DNA of 64,000 nucleotides from Vibrio gigantis (GCF_024347515.1 NZ_AP025492.1:868001-932000), one strand, 5' to 3'. Counted from the first letter of the stretch, positions 1 to 8,360 are shown. Notes: generated by a model not told the origin, from the sequence alone. Numbers and translations: made by a program.

Positions 1-792
1 AGGTAACGGACCACCCGAAGAGAAGATTCCTGCAAGTTGTACCTTGTTGGTCTCATGCTTTAAGCGTTTGAGTAGTGCTGGGCTGCTGATCAGCACACAG
101 TTTTGATTTGCGTGAGACAAGATCTGTTCTGGGTACTCGAGGTTGTTTCGAGCAAATGGAACACCAGAGCATAGCGGCCATAAGACTCTAAACAGTAAAC
201 CATAGATATGTTGATGAGAAACGGTGCTTTGGATTCGGTTTCCCTTGAGTAATTCGCCCCAGTTTTTGTGTAACTGGGCGGTCTCAATATCTAGGTGTTC
301 TAACGTTTTATCTATCGCTTTTGGCGTGCCACTTGAACCTGAAGTAAACAGAGTTAATGGGACGGTTGCCAGATCAATGGTTGTAAGATCATCGGTTAGG
401 GGCTTTTGTACTTCGGTGCTTGAGTCCAATAAGGTTTGGATATTGCGAACGTCACTCACCTCAACTTCGCCAATCGAGTCATCAACTAGCAGGCAATCAA
501 AATGTTCATTTAACTCAGCAAGCGCACAAGGCTGGTAGTTGCCCGGTAAGATGATGTGTTTGTTGGCTGCTGCACACGCCAAAAAAGCCACCGAAAATAG
601 GTAGCTATCTTGGGTACAAATAGCGACTCGTTGAAAAGGGGATGAAGATAAAAGGTGCACGAGTTGAGATAAGTCGTCGTTAAATGTTTGCCACGTAATC
701 TCGCTATTGTCATCAAAGCAGACAATAGATTCGGGCACTCGGTTTTGAGTGAGAAGCTTAGACAGCGAGGTGTAAGATACGGTTTGGGTCAT
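1..792 (-). CDS. AMP-binding acyl/aryl-ACP ligase of the aryl-polyene cluster, 3' end cut by window edge
   Basis: The minus frame is open from an ATG at 792 to the window edge, giving 264 codons without a stop, so the C-terminal part is missing. Residues about 148-158 read LFTSGSSGTPK, the ATP/AMP-binding P-loop of the ANL adenylate-forming family. It starts 6 nt after the COG4648-type gene and follows two carrier proteins, so it probably activates an acid starter (4-hydroxybenzoate-like or fatty) and loads it onto a carrier protein. Its place in the order chain-length factor, acyltransferase, ACP, ACP, membrane protein, ligase matches apeH of characterised APE clusters. The family call is firm from the motif; the substrate is inferred from context. 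Confidence 0.85.
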   Translation of the reverse strand, partial: MTQTVSYTSLSKLLTQNRVPESIVCFDDNSEITWQTFNDDLSQLVHLLSSSPFQRVAICTQDSYLFSVAFLACAAANKHIILPGNYQPCALAELNEHFDCLLVDDSIGEVEVSDVRNIQTLLDSSTEVQKPLTDDLTTIDLATVPLTLFTSGSSGTPKAIDKTLEHLDIETAQLHKNWGELLKGNRIQSTVSHQHIYGLLFRVLWPLCSGVPFARNNLEYPEQILSHANQNCVLISSPALLKRLKHETNKVQLAGIFSSGGPLP

Positions 793-798
793 AACAAT

Positions 799-1356
799 TT
801 AACTCTGACGAATGCGTTGTCTCACTATCCATTCCCCTGCAAAGAGCACCCCTGCAAACACATAGCTGAGTAAGCCATTATATAGGGTCCATACTTCTAG
901 CGGTTGGAAGCAGGTGTAAAAGGCGATAGAGCCATTGATAATAAAGAACAGACACCAAACTTTGGTGACTTTTCGCGTGTAATCAATGCCACTTTGCGGA
1001 AGTTCAGGCTCTTGAAGGCGAGCAAGGCGCTCGATGATCGTTTGTGGTTGCCATAGGCTTGAAGCGAATACTACCAGCATACAAACATTAACGATAACGG
1101 GATAATAAGTTAGCCAGCCATGTTGCTTAAAGGCTAAACCTAATGTCAGCAGAACAATACCAGCACTTCCACTGATCCAAGCTAGGTGTTTTAGCTCTTT
1201 GATTTTTGCCTGGCCGCCAGTAAAAATGCGAACAGCAAAGATAACGGCCAAGACGATACCCACGGTTTGCAGCCCAAACTTGTTGAGTCCAAAGTAAACC
1301 GCTATTGGATAAGTGAAAAGTATGATTGCCGACAGTAAAGTCAGCAGAGGACGCAT
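799..1356 (-). CDS. COG4648-type integral membrane protein of the aryl-polyene cluster
   Basis: This 185-residue protein is almost entirely hydrophobic, with about six likely membrane segments (near residues 5-25, 30-45, 55-75, 80-105, 135-155 and 158-178) and a basic C-terminus. It begins at an ATG overlapping the stop of the upstream carrier protein by one base (TAATG), so the two are translationally coupled, and it ends 6 nt before the ACP ligase. Proteins of this kind recur at this place (apeG position) in APE clusters, but their biochemical role is not established to my knowledge. The inner-membrane location is inferred from composition. Confidence 0.75.
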   Translation of the reverse strand: MRPLLTLLSAIILFTYPIAVYFGLNKFGLQTVGIVLAVIFAVRIFTGGQAKIKELKHLAWISGSAGIVLLTLGLAFKQHGWLTYYPVIVNVCMLVVFASSLWQPQTIIERLARLQEPELPQSGIDYTRKVTKVWCLFFIINGSIAFYTCFQPLEVWTLYNGLLSYVFAGVLFAGEWIVRQRIRQS

Positions 1357-1613
1357 TATGCGTCCTTCAATAGTTCAACCACAGACTCTACAACGTCATT
1401 AACGGTGCGTACTGCTTTGAACTCTTCAGGTTTGATCTTTTTACCTGTTACGTTCTGGAGGTGAACGACTAAATCAACCGCATCAATGCTGTCTAGGTCT
1501 AGATCAAGATAGAGATGAGCTTCCGGAGTGATATCTTCAGCATCAAGCTCGAACAGCTCAATCAGCGCATCTTTAACCTGGTTGTATACTTCTTGTTGGT
1601 TAGCTTGTGTCAT
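1356..1613 (-). CDS. Acyl carrier protein (second of a pair) of the aryl-polyene cluster
   Basis: An acidic 85-residue carrier protein. The motif DLDSIDAVDL holds Ser42, the expected 4'-phosphopantetheine attachment site, at the start of helix II. It would carry the growing polyene or starter acid in the cytoplasm. It lies 10 nt downstream of the other ACP and overlaps the next gene by one base. Two adjacent, divergent ACPs are characteristic of APE clusters (apeE/apeF positions). The family is certain; which ACP takes which intermediate cannot be read from sequence. Confidence 0.9.
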   Translation of the reverse strand: MTQANQQEVYNQVKDALIELFELDAEDITPEAHLYLDLDLDSIDAVDLVVHLQNVTGKKIKPEEFKAVRTVNDVVESVVELLKDA

Positions 1614-1623
1614 AAAGATCTGT

Positions 1624-1884
1624 CTAGTTGTTCGTTTGAGATGAGATGTAGTTTGCTAGGTTTGCAACCGACGCAAAATGCTCGCGAGTGTTTGAATCGT
1701 CAGCATCAATCACGATGTTGTACTTCTTCTTGATAGCTAGGCCAAGCTCTAGTGCATCAATTGAATCTAGCCCTAATCCATCACCAAACAGTGGAGCTTC
1801 CGTTTCAATTTCATCAGTGCTCATGTCTTCAAGATTTAGTGCGTCGATGATCAGTTGTTTCAGTTCGTTGTGTAATGTTTCCAC
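1624..1884 (-). CDS. Acyl carrier protein (first of a pair) of the aryl-polyene cluster
   Basis: An 86-residue acidic carrier protein with the motif GLDSIDALEL; Ser41 is the expected phosphopantetheine site. It shares the overall ACP plan with its downstream neighbour but clearly differs from it in sequence, so the pair is an old duplication or two recruitments rather than a recent copy. About 100 nt separate it from the acyltransferase upstream. That gap holds no gene and could carry processing or translation signals. Confidence 0.9.
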   Translation of the reverse strand: METLHNELKQLIIDALNLEDMSTDEIETEAPLFGDGLGLDSIDALELGLAIKKKYNIVIDADDSNTREHFASVANLANYISSQTNN

Positions 1885-1989
1885 TTTGGCCTACTTAATG
1901 CTTTATCTGAATGCTGCTTTAAGGGGGCGATTCTACATGACGTGAAGTATTTTCGAAATGCTGATATCGCCAGTTATGTTATTGATGAG

Positions 1990-2760
1990 CTAAATATTTT
2001 CTTCGGAAGGGAAAATTGTCTGTGCAAGATGATGATTAAGGCGTCTTGCTGCCGAAGTTAAGTTATTTGAGCTTTCAATAAATGGTGCAACGTCTATTTT
2101 ACCTTTCACCGCGACATGAAAAAAGGGCTTCGTTACTGGAACTTGATACCATTTTTTCTCTTTCGTTAAGAATGTCGGAGAAACCGTAATATGAATGACA
2201 CGTAGATTCGTTTGTGTTCGAGTGGCAATTTGTGCCGCGCCGCGTTGTAAGGATGGCTCAATTCCGGGCGTAGTGCGAGTTCCCTCGGGAAAAACAAGCA
2301 AGACATTGCCGCGTGAAAAGCGTTCTTCACAACGTTCTAAAAGATCGTCGGGCGCCTGATTTGGTATGTAGCCCGCGGCTTTGACGATCCTTTTCATAAA
2401 TGGGTTTTCCCAAATGGCGGCTTTAACCAGGCAGTCACATTGGGGGAGCTGTGAGGCGATTAGCACGTAGTCTATCAAGCTCGGGTGATTCGCAACAATA
2501 ATGCAGTTTCGGTCTTCACGCAGCAACTCAGCACCATCAATTCGGTAGTCAATTGCGCCTGTGAATTTCATGATCTGGCAGAAGGCATTGAATGAGAAGC
2601 GAATCAATCGTTGAGCCCTGAGCTCTCGCTGAATGGTGTTAGGAGTGATGAGTGCGATAGATGGCAAGATCAAGAAGCTGAGGACTAGGCCTCCTAAGCC
2701 GAAGATGGTAAAGCAGAGGCCTGTGGCGAATACTCGCCAATATTGATCTACTTTGCTCAT
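1990..2760 (-). CDS. Lysophospholipid acyltransferase-like (PlsC family) acyltransferase of the aryl-polyene cluster
   Basis: A 256-residue protein with a hydrophobic N-terminal segment (about residues 12-40), the acyltransferase catalytic motif NHPSLID (His92, Asp97) and the FPEGTR substrate-binding block at about 157-162. It should act at the cytoplasmic face of the inner membrane, moving an acyl or polyene chain from a carrier protein to a lipid acceptor. The start at 2760 (MSKVDQ) is preferred over an in-frame ATG 39 nt further upstream because it overlaps the stop of the preceding gene as TAATG, a coupling arrangement also seen further down this operon. It corresponds to the apeD position. 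The acceptor is unknown. Confidence 0.85.
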   Translation of the reverse strand: MSKVDQYWRVFATGLCFTIFGLGGLVLSFLILPSIALITPNTIQRELRAQRLIRFSFNAFCQIMKFTGAIDYRIDGAELLREDRNCIIVANHPSLIDYVLIASQLPQCDCLVKAAIWENPFMKRIVKAAGYIPNQAPDDLLERCEERFSRGNVLLVFPEGTRTTPGIEPSLQRGAAQIATRTQTNLRVIHITVSPTFLTKEKKWYQVPVTKPFFHVAVKGKIDVAPFIESSNNLTSAARRLNHHLAQTIFPSEENI

Positions 2761-3506
2761 TATAGCTCTCCGGCTTTTGCGTTGTTTACCCAAGCCCAAT
2801 CTTGATACTTACCGGTCACGGTCCAACGTTGAGAGTCCTGAAGGATGTTTTGTAGAGCCTGCAAGCCTTGTGGCAATGGATCTGTTGAGTTTTCGTTGGT
2901 CACAGTTCTTGATACTGAGTAATCACTGCCAGAGGTCAGTACTAAGCCCAGTGCATAGTCGGTATAGTTTTGGGTTTCAAACTCTTGGTACAGCTCTGGC
3001 AGAGGCTGGTCGAAATCGATGACTAACACACGGTGCGATGGATATTGGTGCAGGTAAAGGTAGGCTTCAATCAGAGCATTGTGAAAGGTATCTTGGCCTG
3101 CAGCGATAGAGGTTAGCGGGATCGGCGCTTTTGCGGCAATGGTGGTTAATCCAGCTGCTGTGTTGTGTACGGACTGCGAAAATGCCATCGGCGAGGCGTC
3201 ATCACCTTCTAGTATTGATTGAATCAATGTGGCGGTTCGGTGTAGCTCACCATGTCGACTGGCAAAAACCAGGTAATCAATTGAGGTGTCTTTTAATAGG
3301 GTTAGCGCAGTTTGAACGGCCAATTTGCTCTGTAGGCTCATTCGGCGGCGCATCATCGGTGGGATCGCTTTAAATTCAGTTGAGCCATCTTGTGGCCAAT
3401 CTAAATTAGTGCTCCACGCTTGCCATTCAGCAATAGAATTGAGCCCTGCCGAATTTGCAGACCATTTCTCAATATTAAACGACATTAATTGGGATTGATT
3501 TGACAT
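2760..3506 (-). CDS. Beta-ketoacyl synthase-like chain-length factor of the aryl-polyene cluster
   Basis: A 248-residue ketosynthase-like protein, much shorter than a full KAS enzyme (about 400) and resembling the 'beta-ketoacyl synthase N-terminal-like' family. The stretch FSQSVHNTAAGLTTIAAKAP resembles the thiolase-fold core but no catalytic Cys-His-His set is evident. By analogy with APE systems it would pair with a catalytic ketosynthase encoded outside the window and set polyene length (apeC position). It is the first gene of the minus-strand operon and is divergent from the lipoprotein gene with a 72 nt gap. Family assignment is good; partner and function are inferred. Confidence 0.8.
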   Translation of the reverse strand: MSNQSQLMSFNIEKWSANSAGLNSIAEWQAWSTNLDWPQDGSTEFKAIPPMMRRRMSLQSKLAVQTALTLLKDTSIDYLVFASRHGELHRTATLIQSILEGDDASPMAFSQSVHNTAAGLTTIAAKAPIPLTSIAAGQDTFHNALIEAYLYLHQYPSHRVLVIDFDQPLPELYQEFETQNYTDYALGLVLTSGSDYSVSRTVTNENSTDPLPQGLQALQNILQDSQRWTVTGKYQDWAWVNNAKAGEL

Positions 3507-3578
3507 AGAGTATTGATTTGCTTTGAGTCTAACTAAATACTATGCGCGCTTATAAATAAACACAGATAAGGAATTTAA

Positions 3579-3968
3579 ATGAAATTACTAAAAATAGCGG
3601 TTTCAATGTTATTCATATTCGTTCTTGCAGGGTGTGGACGCGTCCAACCTGTAATGAATGTTGAGGATACTCCAGTTGCACAGAATCTTCAAAGTAAACA
3701 GGTTAAATCAGCTATTTATGAATCTGCTGAAAATCGAGGCTGGTTGGTTTCAGAAATAAAGCCTGGTTTGATCCGCGCTGAATTGTATGTTCGTTCGCAC
3801 CATGCTGTGGTTGAAATTCCTTATAGTGATAAGTTTTACTCTATTCTTTACGTTGAGTCAGAGAATTTGAAGTACGACGATGGTGAAATACACCGTAATT
3901 ACAATCGTTGGGTTAATAACTTAAACGTTGATATTAAACGTAAGCTTGCACAAATGGCAGCTGAGTAA
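3579..3968 (+). CDS. Small lipoprotein at the aryl-polyene cluster edge, function unknown
   Basis: A 129-residue protein with a lipoprotein signal: a basic start, a hydrophobic stretch and the lipobox LAGC with Cys19 as the predicted lipidated residue. A Gly follows the Cys and no Asp is at +2, so outer-membrane sorting is expected. The rest is a small soluble domain rich in Tyr and charged residues (HRNYNRWVNNL near the C-terminus) that I do not recognise. It begins the plus-strand arm divergent from the chain-length factor, with a GGA-containing ribosome site (aaggaattt) before the ATG, and precedes the methyltransferase by 28 nt. A role in placing or exporting the pigment is only a guess. 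Confidence 0.75.
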   Translation: MKLLKIAVSMLFIFVLAGCGRVQPVMNVEDTPVAQNLQSKQVKSAIYESAENRGWLVSEIKPGLIRAELYVRSHHAVVEIPYSDKFYSILYVESENLKYDDGEIHRNYNRWVNNLNVDIKRKLAQMAAE

Positions 3969-3996
3969 CTCTCTATTATTTAAAGTTAGGTTTTTC

Positions 3997-5070
3997 GTGT
4001 CTGAATATAAATTAGATCCATTCAACGCATTAGAAGCAAAAACAGAAGCGCAGAAATTGTCTTTCGCTCCTATTGTTTTTCATACTGCTCGTACACTTCG
4101 CGATTTAGGTATCTTGAAAGCGTTAGATGATGCGGGCAACGAGGGTTTGCCTGCAGAGTCTATCTCTGAATCAACCGGTATCTCTGAGTACGGAGTGAAA
4201 GTTCTACTCGATATGGCGTTAAGTGCTCATATTGTTACTTGGGAAAAACCTAACTACAAAATGGCCAACCTTGGCTTCTACCTTCTGCACGATGGTATGA
4301 CCAATGCAAACATGGATTTTACGGCCGATGTTTGTTATGCCGCGATGATGCATCTAACCGAAGCCATTGAAGAAGGCACTCCTGCCGGCTTGAAAGAGCT
4401 GGGTGATTGGGAAACCATTTATCAAGGCTTGTCTCAATTGCCCGAAAAAGCGAAAGAGAGCTGGTTCAAGTTTGACCACTTCTATTCGGATCGTTCGTTC
4501 CCTGTGTTACTTGAAAAGGTCTTCAGTAAGAAACCTAAGTCACTGGTGGATATTGGTGGTAACACGGGCAAGTGGGCGATGCAGTGTTGTAACCATGACT
4601 CTGATGTTGAAGTCACGATTGTTGATTTGCCACAGCAACTCGAAATGGCAATGGTAAATGCAACGCAGCACGGTCATCAAGACAGAGTCACTCCATTCCC
4701 GGCGAACATGCTGGATAAACAACAAGCTCTGCCAACAGGCGCCGACGTGTGGTGGATGAGTCAATTCCTTGATTGCTTCTCGCCAATGGAGATTCTGAGC
4801 ATCTTAAAGCGTGTTCGCTCTCATATGTCAGAAGAAGCGACCGTCTATATCCTTGAGCTGTTTTGGGATGCACAGAAATACGATGCAGCTTCTTATAGCT
4901 TGAACGCAACTTCGCTTTACTTTACGTGCTTGGCAAATGGTAATAGCCGCTTTTACCGCAGTGAAGATTTCTTAGAGATCGTTGAAGAAGCTGGCTTTGA
5001 AGTGGTGACTCGCACCGACGATATCGGTCTTGGTCATACACTGCTTGAATTGAAAGCTGGCGCGCAATAA
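3997..5070 (+). CDS. Class I SAM-dependent methyltransferase
   Basis: A 357-residue protein with a winged-helix dimerisation region (about residues 20-100) and a Rossmann SAM-binding core with SLVDIGGNTGKWA as motif I, then VTIVDLPQQLEMA. This plan is typical of O-methyltransferases of the hydroxyneurosporene/caffeate type. The GTG at 3997 is chosen because it has a TTAGG ribosome site 6 nt upstream; a longer in-frame reading would overlap the lipoprotein gene by 41 nt with no visible ribosome site. In an APE cluster it plausibly methylates the aryl head group. It is followed 25 nt later by the flavoprotein gene, so both probably share a transcript. Confidence 0.85.
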   Translation: MSEYKLDPFNALEAKTEAQKLSFAPIVFHTARTLRDLGILKALDDAGNEGLPAESISESTGISEYGVKVLLDMALSAHIVTWEKPNYKMANLGFYLLHDGMTNANMDFTADVCYAAMMHLTEAIEEGTPAGLKELGDWETIYQGLSQLPEKAKESWFKFDHFYSDRSFPVLLEKVFSKKPKSLVDIGGNTGKWAMQCCNHDSDVEVTIVDLPQQLEMAMVNATQHGHQDRVTPFPANMLDKQQALPTGADVWWMSQFLDCFSPMEILSILKRVRSHMSEEATVYILELFWDAQKYDAASYSLNATSLYFTCLANGNSRFYRSEDFLEIVEEAGFEVVTRTDDIGLGHTLLELKAGAQ

Positions 5071-5095
5071 AAAATAACAAACATGGCTTAAATTA

Positions 5096-6337
5096 ATGAA
5101 AAAACTGTCTACTCAAGTAGTGATCATCGGAGCTGGGCCATCAGGGTCTATTGCCGCGTCTTTATTACACAAAAAAGGCATCGATGTTCGAGTAATTGAA
5201 AAGAGCGTGTTCCCTCGCTTCTCAATTGGTGAAAGCCTATTACCCGCTTGCATGGAAGTGATTGAACAAGCTGGCATGACCGACGCGGTGACAAAGGCTA
5301 ACTTCCAATACAAAGATGGCGCAGCATTTCGTAAAAATGGTGTGTACACCGCGTTCAATTTTGAAGATAAGTTCTCTACTGGGCCGGGAACCACGTTTCA
5401 GGTTCAACGTGGTGCTTTTGATAAGGTGCTTGCAGATACTGCTGAGGCACAAGGTGTCACTATCGATTACCAGCATGAGTTGACGGGCATTAATTTTACC
5501 GACGACAGCACTATTTTAGATGTTCAAGTGCTTGATGGAGAAAGCTATCAGCTAGAAGCACAGTACGTTTTGGATGGCAGTGGTTTTGGTCGAGTGCTGC
5601 CGAAAATGCTTAACTTGGAAGAGCCGTCGTCACTTCCACCTCGCAAAGCCATTTTCACGCACATTAACGATCATATTGCTGAGGTGGATACCGACCTAGA
5701 ATATGACCGAAACAAAATTCTAATCTCTGTGCACCCGACCAACCCTGATGTTTGGTATTGGTTGATCCCGTTTAGCAACGGTGTTTCTTCATTTGGTGTG
5801 GTCGGGGAACCGAAGTTCTTTGAATCTTACCCTGAGGATAAGATTACCGCGATTAAGCAGTTGGCAATGGAAGAGCCTGGATTGGCCGAAATACTGACAA
5901 ACGCTGAGTATCTAAACCCTGCGGGTGAGATCGGTGGCTATTCTGCTAACGTGAAGCATCTTGCAACTGACAAATACGCACTGCTGGGTAATGCCGGTGA
6001 GTTTCTTGACCCCGTGTTCTCGTCAGGCGTGACGATTGCGATGAAGTCGGCTCAGTTTGCGGTTGAGTGTGTTGAAAAGCAGCTTAACGATGAAGAAGTC
6101 GATTGGGATCGCGATTATGCCGATCCGTTGATGGTTGGTGTAGATACCTTCAGAACGTATGTTGAGGGGTGGTACTCAGGTACTTTGCAGGATGTGATTT
6201 TCTATCAAGCCCCCAATCCAAAGATTAAGCAAATGGTATGCTCGATTCTGGCGGGTTACGCATGGGATCAAACCAACCCTTATGTGAAAGAGTCTAAGCG
6301 CCGACTAACGACATTGGCAGAGATATGCCGAAGCTAG
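5096..6337 (+). CDS. FAD-dependent halogenase-like oxidoreductase of the aryl-polyene cluster
   Basis: A 413-residue flavoprotein. The N-terminus has the dinucleotide-binding motif GAGPSGS (about 12-18), followed by FPRFSIGESLLP (about 39-50), a hallmark of flavin-dependent halogenases and related FAD enzymes. QYKDGAAF places Lys73 where phenolic/pyrrole halogenases have their catalytic lysine, and WYWLIP (220-225) fits the WxWxIP halogenase signature. The later FAD motif is GNAGEFLDPVFSSGV, with Asn replacing the more usual Asp of GDAAGF. It closes the lipoprotein-methyltransferase-flavoprotein arm, ending about 60 nt before a strong hairpin. Activity could be aryl halogenation or hydroxylation; the cluster context supports head-group tailoring. 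Family call good, reaction uncertain. Confidence 0.82.
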   Translation: MKKLSTQVVIIGAGPSGSIAASLLHKKGIDVRVIEKSVFPRFSIGESLLPACMEVIEQAGMTDAVTKANFQYKDGAAFRKNGVYTAFNFEDKFSTGPGTTFQVQRGAFDKVLADTAEAQGVTIDYQHELTGINFTDDSTILDVQVLDGESYQLEAQYVLDGSGFGRVLPKMLNLEEPSSLPPRKAIFTHINDHIAEVDTDLEYDRNKILISVHPTNPDVWYWLIPFSNGVSSFGVVGEPKFFESYPEDKITAIKQLAMEEPGLAEILTNAEYLNPAGEIGGYSANVKHLATDKYALLGNAGEFLDPVFSSGVTIAMKSAQFAVECVEKQLNDEEVDWDRDYADPLMVGVDTFRTYVEGWYSGTLQDVIFYQAPNPKIKQMVCSILAGYAWDQTNPYVKESKRRLTTLAEICRS

Positions 6338-6395
6338 ATGCTCTATTTAGTGTGTGACAAGATGCTAAAGCGCCAAGATCACTAACCTAAAAATA

Positions 6396-6425
6396 AAAAC
6401 AGCCGCAATGTGCGGCTGTTTTTGT
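6396..6425. terminator. Bidirectional intrinsic terminator
   Basis: The stem ACAGCCGCA/TGCGGCTGT with an ATG loop is flanked by a T run on the plus strand and by A runs that become U runs on the minus transcript. It can end both the plus-strand APE arm and the minus-strand gene at 6466-6972. Confidence 0.85.
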
Positions 6426-6465
6426 ATTTGAACAATATGGGTAATCAGTTTAATTGCATTCAGTG

Positions 6466-6972
6466 CTACTTTAGATCGATGCTGTTTAATCGCCCCATAA
6501 AGATAAGCAGATCAATCACATCTTTGTGGGCATCAAGTAGGGCGCGTTTGGTTTGGCTATAAGCGGCAAGTCGGCCGTGCTTTCTGATGGAGCACACCTT
6601 GGTTTTGTATTTGTAGTCGCCGTTTTCTGAGAATACACGCCACTTAGCGATGTAGCACTCATCGCGGTGTTCAGGATCACTCTGTGTCGGATTTGGCTTG
6701 AATACGATTTTAGGTTCTAGACTATGAGGCAGACGCGTCATGAGGTAGGGCTCTTTGAGGACTTTGGGCCAAAACTTACCCCAAAGCTGTCTGCCCAGCT
6801 CGTCTCTTAATTTAATGGTTTTCTTCAGTGCTTTGTCTTCACCCATACGAACAAAACCAACGGAACGATGCAGCACCGTATCTTCGGGAGTATGGATGTG
6901 GATCTTAAAAGCGGTTTTACCTTTCGAGATAAAGCGGTAACCGGTAGCACCAATTAGATTATTTTGACTCAT
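6466..6972 (-). CDS. Uncharacterised 168-residue basic protein
   Basis: This protein is rich in Lys and Arg, has no signal peptide or membrane segment, and begins MSQNNLIGATGYRFISKGK. Its N-terminal strand pattern, with Gly/Lys-rich turns and alternating aromatics (KTAFKIHIH), recalls small AP2-like DNA-binding beta-sheets, but I cannot confirm this. The gene stands alone between two hairpin terminators (6396-6425 and 7045-7082) and is not obviously part of either the APE or flagellar set. Coding status is supported by a full-length frame, an ATG start and the fitting terminator. Function unknown. Confidence 0.7.
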   Translation of the reverse strand: MSQNNLIGATGYRFISKGKTAFKIHIHTPEDTVLHRSVGFVRMGEDKALKKTIKLRDELGRQLWGKFWPKVLKEPYLMTRLPHSLEPKIVFKPNPTQSDPEHRDECYIAKWRVFSENGDYKYKTKVCSIRKHGRLAAYSQTKRALLDAHKDVIDLLIFMGRLNSIDLK

Positions 6973-7044
6973 AGTTTGCTAAGTGATGATTATGTTATTA
7001 ATAAGATTACGCCAAATACTGCAAAACCGAAACTAATACCCATG

Positions 7045-7082
7045 AAAAAAATAAAGCCTTAACATTTTTGCTAAGGCTTTAT
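7045..7082 (-). terminator. Intrinsic terminator after flgT
   Basis: The stem ATAAAGCCTTA/TAAGGCTTTAT (7051-7061 with 7072-7082), read on the minus strand, is followed by a run of seven T residues, ideal for ending the flgT transcript 30 nt past its stop. Confidence 0.85.
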
Positions 7083-7111
7083 TAGATACTGTGTGTGGTG
7101 AGTGTCGTTAA

Positions 7112-8245
7112 CTACATGATTTTCTGCATCACATCACCGATTTGAATGCTTCCCGCCAGGCTTGGTTGATCAATCGTTAGCTCTGCTTCGTTTTCGTAGA
7201 CGCGAGAAACGGTCAGTGTGATATCGCTTTGCGACACTTTATTGCGTGGCAAACCTCGCTGGTCGATAAACGAACCTGTGTGCCATAGTTGCAGCTTGTC
7301 ACCCTGCTGTACGCCATGCATTCGACCTAAATCAATGGTCACTGTGTTACCAAATACCGCTGCTACCTCTGGAAGCGTGATCTTACATGAGACTTCAGAC
7401 TCTAAGTCCAACATAATATTACGGCTAACACGCAGCATCATACTTCCGTAGGTAGATGCCCAGAAACGCGCACTGCGAGTATCAACTTCACTGGTCTTAG
7501 CAAATGGCCATTTTGCCACTTCACGATAGCTGCGGTTGTAAACCTGATGTCCTGTTTTGCCATCAAACACTTGCATCTCTAACGCAAACTGGCGATTGAT
7601 GATGTCATCTTTCAAAAGTTTGGACTCGATAGTTGCGGTTAGATCGGTAATGTCGCCACCAATGATGTACTGCGCACCAGTGTCTTGGGCGATCATCTTG
7701 ATGACTTCAGGTCGACGTTTGTCGATGTCGTAATTGGTCGTACCGACGGAAACAAAACTGCGAGACTCTTGCGCCAACTGTCGATCCACGACGTGGCTGA
7801 AATCATCCCCAATATTATAGATTCTGCCCATCACAGCTTGTTGTGGCGAAGTCACGTCGATATTGCCGACCAAAAATGTCTTCTTGTATTGGCTCTCATG
7901 GCAAGCATTTGCCGAAGGATAGATATCGATCCTTGCGGTGACCATTATATTGCCACTGCGCTTTTTCTCTTTTTCTACCAAGATGTAGCGCACTTCATGA
8001 TTGGTAAATTGAAACTCTTTCTTGTTTGCGTCGAGGTAGGGCGTGAGGTTGGAGATACTACCAATATCAGCACCTGAGAACTGGATCGCTTTGTATACCG
8101 CGTCTTCCAGTGCGTGGACCCTTGCCGTTTCCTCTGACGATACGATGGCTGCGGTACCGGTAACTTCATACCAAGAGGCATGAGCACTGAAGCTTATGGT
8201 TATCAGTGAACTTATTGAAAATAAGTAAGAAATTATTTTTTTCAT
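7112..8245 (-). CDS. flgT: Flagellar H-ring protein FlgT
   Basis: A 377-residue secreted protein with a cleavable signal peptide ending near SFSAHA (about residues 18-23). FlgT is specific to Vibrio and relatives: it builds the H ring outside the LP ring of the polar basal body and is needed to assemble the MotX/MotY T ring. Length and domain order (N-terminal LPP20-like part, middle part, C-terminal SH3-like part with LGRMHGVQQGD at about 315-325) fit the family. It is divergent from flgOP, as in other vibrios. A good sigma-54 site on the minus strand lies about 96 nt upstream. Periplasm/outer membrane location. Confidence 0.92.
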   Translation of the reverse strand: MKKIISYLFSISSLITISFSAHASWYEVTGTAAIVSSEETARVHALEDAVYKAIQFSGADIGSISNLTPYLDANKKEFQFTNHEVRYILVEKEKKRSGNIMVTARIDIYPSANACHESQYKKTFLVGNIDVTSPQQAVMGRIYNIGDDFSHVVDRQLAQESRSFVSVGTTNYDIDKRRPEVIKMIAQDTGAQYIIGGDITDLTATIESKLLKDDIINRQFALEMQVFDGKTGHQVYNRSYREVAKWPFAKTSEVDTRSARFWASTYGSMMLRVSRNIMLDLESEVSCKITLPEVAAVFGNTVTIDLGRMHGVQQGDKLQLWHTGSFIDQRGLPRNKVSQSDITLTVSRVYENEAELTIDQPSLAGSIQIGDVMQKIM

Positions 8246-8261
8246 CTATCCGTTACCAGTT

Positions 8262-8278
8262 GGGTATAAATATTGCTT
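8262..8278 (+). promoter_or_regulatory. Sigma-54 promoter (-24/-12) for flgOP
   Basis: TGGGTATAAATATTGCTT: GG at 8263-8264 and GC at 8275-8276 are separated by exactly 10 nt, the invariant sigma-54 geometry. Transcription would start near 8290, leaving a leader of about 150 nt before flgO. Confidence 0.75.
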
Positions 8279-8340
8279 AACAAATAACTATAAGCTTGAA
8301 GCTGACTTAAGTGCGTTTTTCTTAATCTGAACAATTAATG

Positions 8341-8360
8341 AAAAGCAAAGACTGTTCCAA
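8341..8360 (-). promoter_or_regulatory. Sigma-54 promoter (-24/-12) for flgT
   Basis: On the minus strand the site reads TTGGAACAGTCTTTGCTTTT, with GG and GC 10 nt apart. The predicted start is near 8332, about 87 nt before the flgT ATG. The transcript would cross the flgOP promoter. Confidence 0.7.

Noticed and set aside
7685..8077. A 130-codon plus-strand frame inside flgT
   Set aside because: Fully antisense to flgT, which has a signal peptide and family match; the frame lacks recognisable features.
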